Numbered from the stretch's first letter, positions 1 through 10,399 are shown. The stretch: DNA of 64,000 bases from Lepas anatifera (GCA_034440635.1 JAOTON010001351.1:1019501-1083500); one strand, 5' to 3'. Notes: generated by a model from the letters alone, not told the origin. A program made the numbers and translations.

Positions 1-94
1 CTCCGGGTTCAAGTGTCCTAACGGCTCCGGCTCCGGGCAAAATAGTCGGCTCCGACCGGCTCCGGCTCCGGCTCCGGCTCCGGCCATGTACCTA
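1..94. repeat. CCGGCT/GGCTCC hexanucleotide array
   Basis: Degenerate hexamer array (GGCTCC units), broken by a short unique stretch containing AATAGTCGGCTCCGACC. The same interrupted block recurs at 3765-3894, so this is a dispersed repeat cassette and not only a local slippage product. Confidence 0.85.
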
Positions 95-394
95 TATCCA
101 AAATGTGATCGAAACGTTATCAAGGGCGTGAAAGTCCATCAGATACAAAGTGATTATGTATTTGTACGAATGAAAAATGGCGACTGGATGAACGAACGCT
201 CTTGGCCAGATGCCAAAGGCCAGTGAACCTCAAAACTGGACCAACCTACACTGCAGTGCAGTCGTATGGCAAACTGCACTGCACTGTTATGACAAACAGA
301 AATATGGGTCAGACATGCCCGCAAACCCACATAAGAAATTAAAGATACAACGATCAAGTAAAGCTTGGACAGCCCGCAAAGACAAATTTCGATG
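95..394. other. Unresolved flank left of the long inverted-repeat element
   Basis: No recognisable gene. Two short overlapping open frames exist on opposite strands, but neither has a start context, a splice pattern or a motif I recognise. The stretch ends in AGCTAACAG (395-403), which is repeated at 2804-2812 on the other side of the next element. Confidence 0.5.
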
Positions 395-403
395 AGCTAA
401 CAG

Positions 404-1182
404 CAGGGTCGCTAAAAAATACTTTTTTTACTTTTTAGACTCGAACCCACTTTTTCCCATTATATATTCAATTCTGATTTCAATGAGCCACATTCCAAGC
501 GTCTACGACAGCGGGAAAGATCACCTCAAAACGGTTAAAGATTTCATGTTTCAGGCGCAATTGGCCGCCCGGCGTTGCAGTCTCCCCTTCTTAAATTGGG
601 ATGAAAGGGGTGCATAACCTACCAGTAAAGACAGCGTGGCATGTGCATGCGTATAAGAGCGGTAGATGGGATTTAACATGCAGGCATCTACGGGTCAGAT
701 GTGTTTGCAGCGCAATACAAATACATGTTATTCCACAAAAGACCCGAAATTAAATGATTCAGCACCCTAGTACTCTAAATCCCGACAGAACATGAATGCC
801 TTCCGGAGGCGAACCTTTCTCTATAACTATCGCTGGAGAACGTCGTGAGGCAGGTGCTTCTCCCTATTCTCCTGCGAACTATGCAAGAGCTCTGGTACTG
901 ATAAAAGAAGATCCTGTTTCATATTTTTACCCTTTAGGTGGCTCACGAAATCTTCCACCAGCTTCACACCACGTTCTGTGGGACCGTTCACGACAGTAAG
1001 TTCTGGAATACCTTGAAACAGGGGAAGCTATACCAGTCACCAGCTTCTCAACGGAGCCATTTCATGTCAGAATCTTTCAGATTCAGGCGCTCGATTACCA
1101 TCCAGCTTTCAAGAATGAGAAATTGGGAGAGGCTTGGTATCGAGCCGAGCTCTTCATAGCCTCTGTCGGAAACTTTAGCCTA
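404..1182 (+). repeat. Left inverted arm of the 404-2803 element
   Basis: Pairs with 2045-2803 in inverted orientation. Small indels separate the arms, for example at 1047-1052 and 1115-1145. Near the outer end both arms carry a GGGTTCGAGTC word resembling an RNA polymerase III B box pointing outward. Confidence 0.85.
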
Positions 1183-1614
1183 ACTGAAAGGTGGATGGTT
1201 TTGCTGTTTCGGCCAGGTACTGTATCACTGCCTTTTTACCTTCGGCATTGTGATTCTTATTTGCGAAGCAGATTATAACTTTCTGGTCACAAATAACAGT
1301 TGCGTTTGCACATTGACTTCAGCGCCTCTACACAATATCCGGAGTACTATCTCGAATTGCGCAAGCTGGTTTACGTGTGGTTGTCAGGAGAGGTTGTCTC
1401 CAACAACTGTCTGTTTAGACGACCCGGAGCTCACCAGCGAGCCATATTATGGAATATGGGACATTTATGGCACGAAGTTACTGTGTCAGATTCCGTTCAT
1501 CGTTCCAGAAGATACTTAAAGACAGAATATTATAATTTTTGGAGTTTAACAACGCATCAACTGCTCAGGTCATATGACATCAGAGGAGGGAGGGAAAGAA
1601 TTAGCTCGGGCTAG
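1000..1614 (+). pseudogene. Degenerate coding-like stretch inside the inverted-repeat element
   Basis: One frame is open from 1000 to 1275, hits stops at 1276 and 1294, and is open again to 1611 in the same frame. Composition looks protein-like, with well-spaced Trp, aromatic and charged residues (for example RAELFIAS near 1150 and GHLWHEVTVSD near 1480). I do not recognise the family. The GHLWHEVTV stretch faintly recalls the C-terminal strand of MAM domains, but that is a guess. The first ~180 bp lie in the left arm, and the matching right arm is not open in that frame, so it could be a captured host fragment, a transposase relic or chance. Confidence 0.25.
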
Positions 1615-1642
1615 AGCATGGCGCCAGATTCTGCCTCTGGGT

Positions 1643-1732
1643 GGGCTCGAACCCACGACACCCAGCACATAATGAATGCCATTGGCGCCGGGCATGCCAT
1701 TGGCCGAGCGCAAGCGCTAACCGACTGAGCCA
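1643..1732 (-). repeat. tRNA-like (SINE/pseudo-tRNA) sequence
   Basis: On the minus strand an A-box-like TGGCTCAGTCGG (1732-1721) is followed by a B-box-like GGTTCGAGCCC (1653-1643) inside a GTGGG/CCCAC T-arm stem. The A-to-B distance is about 30 bp longer than in a normal tRNA, because a stretch containing GCCATTGGC is duplicated (1679-1704). The acceptor stem does not pair convincingly. It is best read as a tRNA-derived relic or SINE head, not a working tRNA gene. Confidence 0.5.
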
Positions 1733-2044
1733 CTCAGACCCCAAAATAGTTAGCGGCTTTCCTGATAAGTGGTTCTAAACCATGCATTTGGGTTCCTCCG
1801 TCGCGGATAGTCAGCTTTAGAGCCTTCTATGAGCCTCAAAGCTATCCATAAAATGCAATGCAGTGCTTGCATTAAGTTAATATAGAAATGGCCCTGAATG
1901 TGCTGATGTCAATTTGCCATCAGTTGTGGTATCTGTGCACAGAAAGTTTTCTGTCGCGCTGGTGAGAACTACCATCTTGGAGGTAAGGAGCCAGTCGCAC
2001 AACAATTGGCCAAAACACCAAACGATTCACATTTGACTAGGGCA

Positions 2045-2803
2045 GGCTTAAGTTTCCGATAGAGGCTATGAAGAGATCTGTAAATGCCTGCTTGTTACTC
2101 CTGACAGCTGGCTGGTATTCGATTGCCTGAATCTGAAATATTCTGACCAGAAATGGCTCCGTTGAGAAGCTGGTATAGCTTCCCCTCTTTCAAGGTACTC
2201 CAGAACTTACTGTCGTGAACGGTCCACAGAACGTGGTGTGAATCTGGTGGAAGATTTCGTAAGCCACCTAAAGGGTAAAAATATGACACAGGATCTTCTT
2301 TTATCATTACCAGAGCTCTTAAATAGTTCGCAAGAGAATAGGGAGAAGCACCTGCCTCACGACGTTCTCCAGCAATAGTTACTAGAGAAAAGTTCGCCTC
2401 CGGAAGGCATTCATGTTCTGTCGGGATTTAGAGTACAAGGGTGCTGAATCATTTAATTTCAGGTCTTTTGTGGAATAACATGTAGTTGTATTGCGCTACA
2501 AATACATCTGACAAGTAAATGCCTGCATGTTAAATCCCATCTACCGCTCTTATACGCACGCACATGCCACGCCGTCTTTACTGGTAGGTTATGCACCCCT
2601 TATATCTCAATTTAACAAGGGGAGACTGCAACGTCGGGCGGCCAATCGCGCCCGAAACATGAAATCTTTAACCGTTTTGAGGCGATCTTTCCTGCTGTCG
2701 TAGACGCTTGGAATGTGGCTCATTGAAATAAAAATTGAGCATATAATGGTAAAAAGTGGGTTCGAGTCTGAAAAGTAAAAAAATGTGTTTTTTGACGACC
2801 CTA
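2045..2803 (-). repeat. Right inverted arm of the 404-2803 element
   Basis: Reverse-complement partner of 404-1182. The inner end matches at the stretch around TCATAGCCTCT (2065-2075). Confidence 0.85.
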
Positions 2804-2918
2804 AGCTAACAGTGTTCAACATAAAAAACACATCAGATAGGCTGATGGCATAATTCCTTTTCGAGAAAAATCGGAACCAACCACTCTACTGCCCAGGGCC
2901 CAGCAGCTGGTTCGCTCA

Positions 2919-3238
2919 CTACACCACCCAATCGCGGTTAGAGCGGAGCAGCAACATTGCCTCCAATATGTCTGCTCTTAGTCTGGACCTGAGGTCAGTA
3001 AGCAGTAGCCCCATCGCGGAGAACAACCTCTCCACGGACACCTGAGTAACTGGTAGCGCGGCCATTACCAGGCTAGCCGGCTGGATGATGGCTGGATATC
3101 TATCTAAGATGTCGCATACGGCCGCCCTCTTTAGGCGACCCAGGTTTTTGAAGTCGGCTAGTGCCGCATGGAGTGACGGGGATGCTGTTTTCTGCGCCTT
3201 TTGCCCTCGGTTCTCGACAGACCTAGTATAAGCTACTT
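2919..3238 (-). pseudogene. hAT transposase C-terminal fragment
   Basis: Reading the minus strand, a frame is open from about 3238 down to a TAG at 2921-2919. It encodes the end of a hAT (Ac-type) transposase: a PVTQVSVERLFSAMG block followed by an RSRLRADILEAMLLLRSN helix. This is the hAT C-terminal dimerisation region with its diagnostic S-x-ERLFS motif. The upstream part of the frame reads as the preceding helical region (LKRAAVCDILDRYP). The catalytic domain is missing, so this is a 5'-truncated relic. It sits just outside the 404-2803 element. Family assignment is strong from the motif; the exact upstream limit is uncertain. Confidence 0.75.
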
Positions 3239-3303
3239 CTCCGAGTACATGATAGCTCTCCTGGGGGGAGCAAAGATTTTATTGCTCGACAGACCTAGTG
3301 TAA
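3213..3303. repeat. 19-bp direct repeat flanking a 53-bp spacer
   Basis: CTCGACAGACCTAGTATAA at 3213-3231 recurs as CTCGACAGACCTAGTGTAA at 3285-3303. The first copy lies at the upstream edge of the hAT transposase relic. It could mark a short tandem duplication or a deletion scar. Confidence 0.6.
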
Positions 3304-3764
3304 ACACCTTTTTCAAACAATTTTTTCGACCTTTGGGGGCCAAAAGATAGTCTGCCCCCTTCCAGGGCTTTGGGGGGGCATGGCCGGAATGGCATCCCCC
3401 TGCGTCTGCCAACAAAGGCGGATGCAGGCCGACGGTATGGGGTAAATCGTGAAAAACATGTTTTTTTAAAGAAAATCGCCAAAAATTGGGCAGTTTGGGG
3501 GGCAAATGCCTTTTTTGCTCCCCCCATGTATCCGCCAATGCTTTCATTTGTTGCCAATTTCTGCCCATGCTAAATGGCCGGGGCGCATCACCTGTCCGAG
3601 AGTGAGACCGTCTACGTAACACCCTAGTTGCAATATTTCACTTATCTCGATATACATAACATATTGAGAAAATGTAATATTTCAGGTGAATAAAGGTGTT
3701 TCCATGCGACATCTCACGAGGTAAAATGTGACCATTGCACGTTTGATTTTTGGTAATTTTAGAG
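3304..3764. other. Non-coding stretch, G/C-run rich
   Basis: Contains a run-rich block (GGGGGGGCATGGCC near 3372, CCCCCCATG near 3519). The minus-strand open frame here is built from these runs and shows no motif. No gene is seen. Confidence 0.5.
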
Positions 3765-3894
3765 CTCTTTCAGAGCCGGAGCCGGACCCTTTCTGACGGC
3801 TCCGGCTCCGGCTCCGATCAAAACTGTTTCGGCGGCTCCGGCTCCGGGCAGAATAGTCGGCTCCGACCGGCTCCGGCTCCGGCTCCGCATCCCT
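3765..3894. repeat. CCGGAG/GGCTCC hexanucleotide block, second copy
   Basis: Same interrupted arrangement as 1-94, including GAATAGTCGGCTCCGACC, joined directly to the 27-bp minisatellite. Confidence 0.85.
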
Positions 3895-4806
3895 GGTTGG
3901 ATGTATGGTGCGATATGCTACAGTTGTATGTATAGTACGATATGCTGCAGTTGGATGCATGGTGCGATATGCTGCAGTTGGATGCATGGTGCGATATGCT
4001 GCAGTTGGATGTATGGTACGATATGCTGCAGTTGGATATATGGTGCTAAATGCTGCAGTTGGATGTATAGTACGATATGCTGCAGTTGGATGTATGGTGC
4101 GATATGCTGCAGTTGGATGTATGGTACGATATGCTGCAGTTGGATGTATGGTGCGATATGCTGCAGTTGGATGTATGGTGCGATATGCTGCAGTTGGATG
4201 TATGGTGCGATATGCTGCAGTTTGATGTATGGTGCGATATGCTGCAGTTGGATGTATGGTGCGATATGCTGCAGTTGGATGTATGGTACGGTATGCTGCA
4301 GTTGGATGTATGGTGCGATATGCTGCAGTTGGATGTATGGTGCGATATGCTGCAGTTGGATGTATGGTACGATATGCTGCAGTTGGATGTATGGTACGAC
4401 ATGCTGCAGTTGGATGTATGGTGCGATATGCTGCAGTTGGATGTATGGTACGATATGCTGCAGTTGGATGCATGGTGCGATATGCTGCAGTTGGATGTAT
4501 GGTACGATATGCTGCAGTTGGATGTATGGTGCGATATGCTGCAGTGGGATGTATGGTACGATATGCTGCAGTTGGATGTATGGTACGATATGCTGCAGTT
4601 GGATGTATGGTGCGATATGCTGCAGTTGGATGTATGGTACGATATGCTGCAGTTGGATGTATGGTACGATATGCTGCAGTTGGATGTATGGTGCGATATG
4701 CTGCAGTTGGATGTATGGTACGATATGCTGCAGTTGGATGTATAGTACGATATGCTGCAGTTGGATGTATGGTACGATATGCTGCAGTTGGATATATGGT
4801 ACAATC
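3895..4806. repeat. 27-bp minisatellite, about 33 copies
   Basis: Each unit carries a PstI site within ATGCTGCAGTTGGATG and ends in TATGGTRCGAT. The R position alternates between A and G along the array, giving interspersed GTAC and GTGC variants. Because 27 is a multiple of three, several long open frames exist on both strands; they are by-products of the repeat and not genes. The ends are more degenerate than the middle, as expected for unequal exchange. Confidence 0.95.
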
Positions 4807-5247
4807 GCGGCTGTTTGTGATGCTAATTGAGTTCGAATGATGCTATGCTACATGCTAAGTGAGTTTGAATTATGCTATGCTGTGACTCGTGCATGTGTCC
4901 ATGTCATAGAACACCGCTCAGTCCAACGTACATTCGGTACCTTTGGAAATCGATTCCACCTTTCCCCGCAGCATTCAAATGAGATTTGCCATATGCACTA
5001 TGTGTTCACTAAGCTATGGTTTTCGTTCGCTCCTTTCTGACGCAGTGAGCGACGCTTCCTCCGCTCGCTATCTGAAGAATATAGATCAGTATAGATATTG
5101 GTATTTCTGTGCCGCGTGTAGCCCAGCTGCTGAAAGCGCCGTAACACAATTATACACACACACACACTGGTACTTCAGTGTAGGCGTGTGACGTCAGTGT
5201 GTTTGCTAAATTATAACTATGTGCATAAATGTTCCAGTTTGGCGTAA
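4807..5247. other. Spacer without a recognisable gene
   Basis: Includes a short degenerate repeat of ATGCTATGCTA (about 4839-4885) and a CA microsatellite (5155-5166). The open frames are short and featureless. Confidence 0.5.
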
Positions 5248-5640
5248 CACGCGCACTGAAGAGGGGGTCTTGGGGGCCCCTATCTATTTTCAAGGTGGCC
5301 GGAGAACCGCTCGTTGTCAAAAATCGATACTCGGCTACATTTAACAGAATTCAATGGCGCTTCAATTGGAGCAAGAACATTGAAAATCGGTCAAAAAATT
5401 TTTTAATTATAATCTTTCAAAGTCAGACCTGCATTTTGAGATCGCCACAATATTGCGGTCGGACCAGTCCGCTTGCTTTGGAGACCGAGTGATGACGTTA
5501 TAACGCCATATAAACGTGATGATATGTCAAGGGCACCTTACACGAAGGTCAAGTTCAAAGGTCACAGGTCAAGGTCATATCAGCACTTTCAAGGTCATTG
5601 ACCCAGTGCTTCCTGTCAAATGGCATTGCCCGGTTTGATG
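5248..5640 (+). mobile_element. AGGTCA-rich TTAA-type element, left-end fragment
   Basis: Starts CACGCGCACTGAAGAGGGGG after GTAA (a one-base variant of TTAA). This matches the terminal repeat CACGCGCATTGACGGGG of the complete element at 9838-10378. About 300 bp inside is a cluster of AGGTCA half-sites (5540-5600), including a directly abutted pair. No right end was found. Confidence 0.6.
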
Positions 5641-5661
5641 CATATTGTGCTATGACGTCAT

Positions 5662-5732
5662 AGTTAAGTTAACCCCATGTGTGTATGTGCGCGCGCAGAC
5701 CTGCGTGCGTGCGTGTGTGTGCGAAATTATCA
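5662..5732. repeat. TG/CG-rich microsatellite
   Basis: Alternating purine-pyrimidine stretch of TGTGTG, GCGCGC and GCGTGCG words; low complexity. Confidence 0.8.
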
Positions 5733-6455
5733 GTAAAATTTTGTTGGCCAGTATTCAGGTAAATATTTACGAAAAAATGCTTGCAGACACAAAGTTCGAA
5801 AACATTTTCGGAGAACATTACGGTTTCAACCTGCGTGCAGGGGTGTAATTTTCCAAAAATCTTTGGGGGTGCTCAGCCGGTGGGGGCGGCACCCCATAGG
5901 GGCGGCGGCGTTGGGGGGCGGCACCCCTTCATTGCACCAAATATGTTATTCATCGCTTTTTTGCGCCTTTTATAGCACAGGGAACATTTCATTTTAATGT
6001 TGGGCAGGTATTTTTTAGGCGACATCCCAAAGCTACATACACGTCTTAAGATAACCAAATCTGTGCTTTAAATCTTTCCACGATCAGGGGCGCAGCCAAA
6101 GCTTTGGTGTGGGGGCACACCACCTTTGAGGGGCACCGCGGGAGAGAAAGGACACTTTTAACGTAACCTAAAACACTTACTATATCTTAGTTAATATCAA
6201 ATTTTGGGTACATCTGGTCCAAGAAAAATGCAAATCAAGCATTGACTAAGAAAGAAAACTGAATAAAAACCAGAAAAAGAAAAGTGTCACCGAAATCTCA
6301 CAAAAATACCAAGACCACGACTTTTTTAGATATATTTAAGGACAAATCAGCCAACTCATGCAAGTACTGGACATCAGAGAATTCAGCGGGCCTGTGATAT
6401 CTGTCACTATGTGCAAGATAAGACATATTGGAGTCGAAAATTCATTTGTTATGCC

Positions 6456-6645
6456 CATGGGCGCCGAAAGCGGGGGGACGGGGGGACGCGTCCCCCTGTT
6501 GGCCAACCAGGGGGGACGTCCCCCAAAATGTTTGGGTCAATGGTCATTAATGCTGTCAGTTACCGAATATGCTCAAAATTCGCCTCCAGTTGGTCAGCAC
6601 CAGCCCGGGTCTGTCCCCCTGCGAAAATTCCGTGGCGGCGCCCTG
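6456..6645. mobile_element. 190-bp hAT MITE, third nesting level
   Basis: Ends are CATGGGCGCCG and CGGCGCCCTG, flanked by the perfect 8-bp TSD GTTATGCC at 6448-6455 and 6646-6653. A subterminal hairpin of GGGGGACG/CGTCCCC words follows the left end. It must be the youngest of the three nested insertions. Confidence 0.88.
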
Positions 6646-6949
6646 GTTATGCCAACTGGTTGTGTCGTGACGAGTAAGCCCTGGTTGAACGCGGATTAGT
6701 TCCGCGGCTCCCACAAGAGCCGTGGGAGGAGGTGTGGCATAGTGACATTGAACGGATAAGATTTTTGTTGCCGGAATAATTTGGGAGATACCTGCCTTTT
6801 TAACGCGTATAAAAGTTCCATATTTTCAAGGATCGGTCCCAGTTGAAGTAAAGAAAAAGTAAACAGGCTGGTAGTTTGGATAGGGCTGAAAATTGTGAGA
6901 AACTAGTTCTCCATTCATTTAAATCAATTAGTACAAATCCTGGTTCAGG

Positions 6950-8450
6950 GGCTGTGCTCTGAGCTCAGGGGCACATGCCTTTTATCACCCCTCCCCAGAA
7001 TCCACCAGTATAATAAGCAATTTATTTAACCCGGGGTGCCTAGGCATCACAAGCCGTTTTAGCGATGACGGCTCATTCTTCGTTAGCTCCATTTTGCAGG
7101 GGAGCTTGTACTGTGTCGTTATTCCCCATCTATTCAAGACCAGCTCAGGGGCCCCTAGTGTGGATCAGAGTTTTCCAGAGCAGCTGCCCCTCATTCCCCC
7201 ATGTTGTGCCCCCTGGGATTAGACTAGTCCCGTGACCCCCGAGGTGATGGGACTTGGCCTTGTGTTCTTATTCTCTGTCTATTCAAGACCAGCTCAGGGG
7301 GCCCCTGGTCTGGATCAGAGCCCCCCAGAGCAGCTCATGCTTGGTCGGGACTAGACTAGCTCAGTGGCCCCGGAGATGGGGAGGGGGTCATCAGACTAGC
7401 TCAATGGGCCGCAGATAGGCTCATAGGGCCTTGCACCATATAAGCTCAGGGGGCACCAGACTAGCTCAGAGGGCATCAGATGGGCTCAGAAGGCACAATG
7501 ATGACACATGAGGCACCAGATCAACTCAGGGGGCATTAGTTTAGCCCAGGGACCATTTACCTGCTCAGGGGGCACCAGATCGATCAGCTCGGGGGCCCAG
7601 ATAAGCTCTCAGTCCCCAGATAAGCAGGGGTCTAGATCAGCTCAGGGAGCACCATATCAGCTCAGAGAGAGGGCAAGGGATCAGCTCAGTGGTCCTTGAT
7701 CAGCTCGGGGCACAGATCAACTAGGAGGTACAAAATCAAGCCAGGAGGCATTTAATCAGCCCAGGAGTCCCATACCAGCTCAGGGGCCTTCATCAGCCTC
7801 AGTGGGAACAACTCAGCTCAGGGCCCCAGAGCTTCTGAGGAAATTACTTAATCAACTCAGGAGGCCCAGATCAGCCTAAAGGGCACTAGGGGGCACCACA
7901 CTAGCTCAGGGGGCACTAGACGAGCTCAGAGGACATGAGATGGGCCCAGGAGGGAAAATGTTGGCTCAGGGGGCACCAGATCGACTCAGGAGGCACTAGT
8001 TTAGCTAAGGGGGAAACATATCTGCTCAGGGGGAACCAGATTGAGCAGCCCAGGAGCCCAGATCAGCTCCCAGCCCTCAGACCAAAGCAGGGACATAGCT
8101 CAGCTCAGAGAACACAAGATCAGCTCAGGGGCACCAGATCATAGCTCAAAGAGGCACCATATTAGCTCAGGGGCCAGTAGATCAACTCTTCGAGGCATTT
8201 GATCAGCTCAGGGGCCCAGATCAGCTCAAGGGGCACTAAAACAGCTAATAGGGCACCAGGCAAGCTCGGAGGCATCACACTAACTCAGAGAGCATTAGCT
8301 AGGTTCAAGAGGCACAATTATTTGCACAAGGGGCACAAGATTGACTCAACGGGAACCAGATCAGCTTAGAGGGCACGTGATCCGCTCAAGTGGCCAAGAC
8401 CAGCTCAGTGTGCCCCAGATGAGCCAAAGGATCACCAGATTAGCTCCGCC
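6950..8450. repeat. ~20-bp degenerate minisatellite (AGATCAGCTCAGGGGCC type)
   Basis: Loosely tandem units built on CAGCTCAGGGGGCACCAGAT with many substitutions and indels. The same unit occurs as a degenerate array at 16915-17185, so the array seems to belong to the transposon family and to have spread with it. Confidence 0.85.
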
Positions 8451-8690
8451 GGTACGATTATTGGCGACGATGAGGCATTAGTTGGTCAAGAATTACGTGC
8501 CCATATTCTCCCGGGTGCTTGGAAAGGCGACAGAATGCCCTAGCTGTCCAAAATGGTACTAAATTGTAAAAAATAGCTTTAATCGCTAAATGTGATCTAA
8601 CTGCATCTAGGTTCGACGCCGAAGGGCAATAAATTTCAAGCGGCACAGCCCAAACGGGGTGCACCGCCTAGCGATCAAAGGGCACTCCGG
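8451..8690. other. Non-repetitive right part of the inner hAT element
   Basis: No recognisable coding sequence. The minus-strand open frame at 8458-8664 has no motif. Confidence 0.4.
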
Positions 8691-8819
8691 CACCGATGGG
8701 GGCACGTGCCCCCTGGCTGCGCCCCTGTCCACGATTGAAGTGTATCATTTTTGTGGGGCTAAATTTTACCTTCAGCATGGCAGAGTGGATAGATATTGAA
8801 ATGAAAGGAAATGACTTAA

Positions 8820-9257
8820 AGGAGATGTGCCACCTTTACAACGTGATTTTAACTGAGATAGCCAAGTTGTATAGCATTCCGGAAAACCCGGTACTCTATA
8901 TATCATTTGTCTTGAAACTCAAACTTTCCGAAGAAAAAACTAAAAACTACCTGAAATGTACCCATCATGTACCCTTAGCAGCAGGCCACAGTTGACAGCC
9001 ATGTTGGTGTGACGACATATGCTGACGTCACGGTGAGTATCAGCCAATCGAAGCCCTTGAAGCATTTTAAGTATGGTAGTGGTTGCCAGATCATGGCATC
9101 ATCCACAGGCAGATATTTATTTATTTCCCTACAGGAGCATTTTAAAAATCAAAACATTGAGCTTATTGTACACTTTCAAAGAAGCCTCTATGATTTTCGG
9201 CTAAAATTTTCCCTTATTATACTAAATTTCAGGATTCAACAAGGTGCCACATTCCCT
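8820..9257 (+). mobile_element. TTAA-flanked MITE, copy A
   Basis: Bounded by TTAA at 8816-8819 and 9258-9261, with inverted ends AGGAGATGTGCCACCTT and AAGGTGCCACATTCCCT. The interior is non-coding and contains a CATATGCTGACGTCA stretch shared with copies B and D. A TTAA TSD indicates piggyBac or Kolobok mobilisation. Confidence 0.8.
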
Positions 9258-9261
9258 TTAA

Positions 9262-9709
9262 AGGGAATGTGGCACCTTCATAACGTGATTTTAACTGAGA
9301 TAGCCAAGTTGTAAGGCAAGTCGGAAAACCCGGTACTCCATACATAATTTGTCTTGGAACTCGATATTTCCGTACAAAAAAGCTAAAACCTACCTAACAC
9401 CACCCCTCTCATCAGCCCTCGCTGGGCGGCCATTGTTGAGCTGCTGGTGTGACGACATATGCTGACGTCACGATGAGCATCAGCCAATCGAAGCCCTTGA
9501 AGCATTTCAAGTATGGTAGTGGTTGCCAGATCATGGCATCATCCACAGGCAGATATTTATTTATTTTCCTAGAGGAGTATTTTTAAAAACAAAACATTGA
9601 GCTTATTGAACATTTTTCAGAGAAATATATGAGTGGTTTCATTATTTTTGGCTAAAAGTACGCCTAATTTCACTAAATTCTAGGATTCGACCAAGGTGCC
9701 ACATTCACT
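9262..9709 (+). mobile_element. TTAA-flanked MITE, copy B
   Basis: Same family and orientation as copy A, starting AGGGAATGTGGCACCTT immediately after the TTAA that ends copy A, so the two share one TTAA. The right end reads GGTGCCACATTCACT before TTAA at 9710-9713. Confidence 0.8.
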
Positions 9710-9713
9710 TTAA

Positions 9714-9788
9714 AGGGAATATGATTTTCGGCTAAAAGTTCCCTAATTACACTAAATTTCAGGATTAAACCAAGGTGCCACATTCCCT
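9714..9788 (+). mobile_element. TTAA-flanked MITE, internally deleted copy C
   Basis: A 75-bp remnant. It keeps the first bases of the left end (AGGGAAT) and the last ~65 bp of the right end, with TTAA on both sides (9710-9713 and 9789-9792). The rest of the ~445-bp body is missing. Two short TTAA-spaced blocks (9793-9833) follow before element E. Confidence 0.7.
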
Positions 9789-9837
9789 TTAAAGGGATTG
9801 TCTTTAACGGGAATTCCTTTAACGGGATTTCCTTTAA

Positions 9838-10378
9838 CACGCGCATTGACGGGGGCGGGGTGGCACCCGCGCCCACCGTCAGGTTTTTCGGAGATAGCAG
9901 AAAAACGGTGGCGCGTAGCGCCGCCGTACTTAGCATACTTTTTCTCATCATTTTTAAAACTTCTGTCAAAATCTTAAGGTTAGGTAATCTCAGGTCAGGT
10001 CACCAGTACAGGTCCAGTGACCTGACATAGAAATTATAAAATCCTTCATTTGACCTAGCAAGGTCAATTATGTATCATTCGATTCGGCTTGCTGCAAAGA
10101 TTCATACAGTTCTAGTTGTTTTGCTCTATCTTTACTAGTTCAGATGTAACGGCTGAAAACCTTCATTTACATGTTATCCCTATGACGGCATGTTTTGCCG
10201 CTCGTGACCTTAAAAGTGACCTGAAAAAAATGGTTCAAATACTTTCGATGGAGAAGTGGATGGGCAACCCAACGTTGTTTACCGTTTTTCGCTACCTAGC
10301 GTGGTTCTCGAGATCTTAGGGGGCGGGTAAGCGCCCCCCATCAAAGCGAAGGTGGCTCAGTCCCCGTCAATGCGCGTG
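9838..10378. mobile_element. Complete 541-bp TTAA-type element with AGGTCA half-sites (element E)
   Basis: Perfect 17-bp inverted ends CACGCGCATTGACGGGG, flanked by TTAA at 9834-9837 and 10379-10382. The interior has an AGGTCA/TGACCT cluster (about 9985-10060) and a subterminal palindrome, GGTGGCGC/GCGCCGCC at 9909-9925. It shares end sequence with the fragments at 5248 and 42983, and the palindrome with those near 52790 and 55510. No coding sequence. Confidence 0.85.
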
Positions 10379-10399
10379 TTAAAAATGAAATCCATTTAG

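Larger units (their letters stand above)
404..2803. mobile_element. 2.4-kb DNA transposon with ~770-bp terminal inverted repeats
   Basis: The left end reads CAGGGTCGCTAAAAAA and the reverse complement of the right end reads TAGGGTCGTCAAAAAA. The two arms (about 404-1182 and 2045-2803) stay alignable for their whole length at roughly 90 per cent or better by eye. The element is flanked by AGCTAACAG at 395-403 and 2804-2812, that is a 9-bp TSD, or an 8-bp TSD plus a chance match. A YAGGG terminus with 8 bp fits hAT; 9 bp with very long inverted repeats fits Mutator-like elements. The middle (1183-2044) holds a degenerate coding-like stretch and a tRNA-like sequence. No intact transposase is seen, so it is probably non-autonomous. 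Confidence 0.85.
6085..8727. mobile_element. 2.6-kb non-coding hAT element nested in 5838-14723
   Basis: Ends are CAGGGGCGCAGCCA at left and TGGCTGCGCCCCTG at right, flanked by the perfect 8-bp TSD TCCACGAT (6077-6084 and 8728-8735). The interior has no transposase; it is mostly a ~20-bp GCTCAGGGGGCACCAGATCA minisatellite. It is itself interrupted by a 190-bp hAT MITE. Confidence 0.92.

Noticed and set aside
3682..4840. Repeat proteins in five frames of the 27-bp array
   Set aside because: A unit length divisible by three makes every frame periodic and open; there is no coding evidence outside the repeat.
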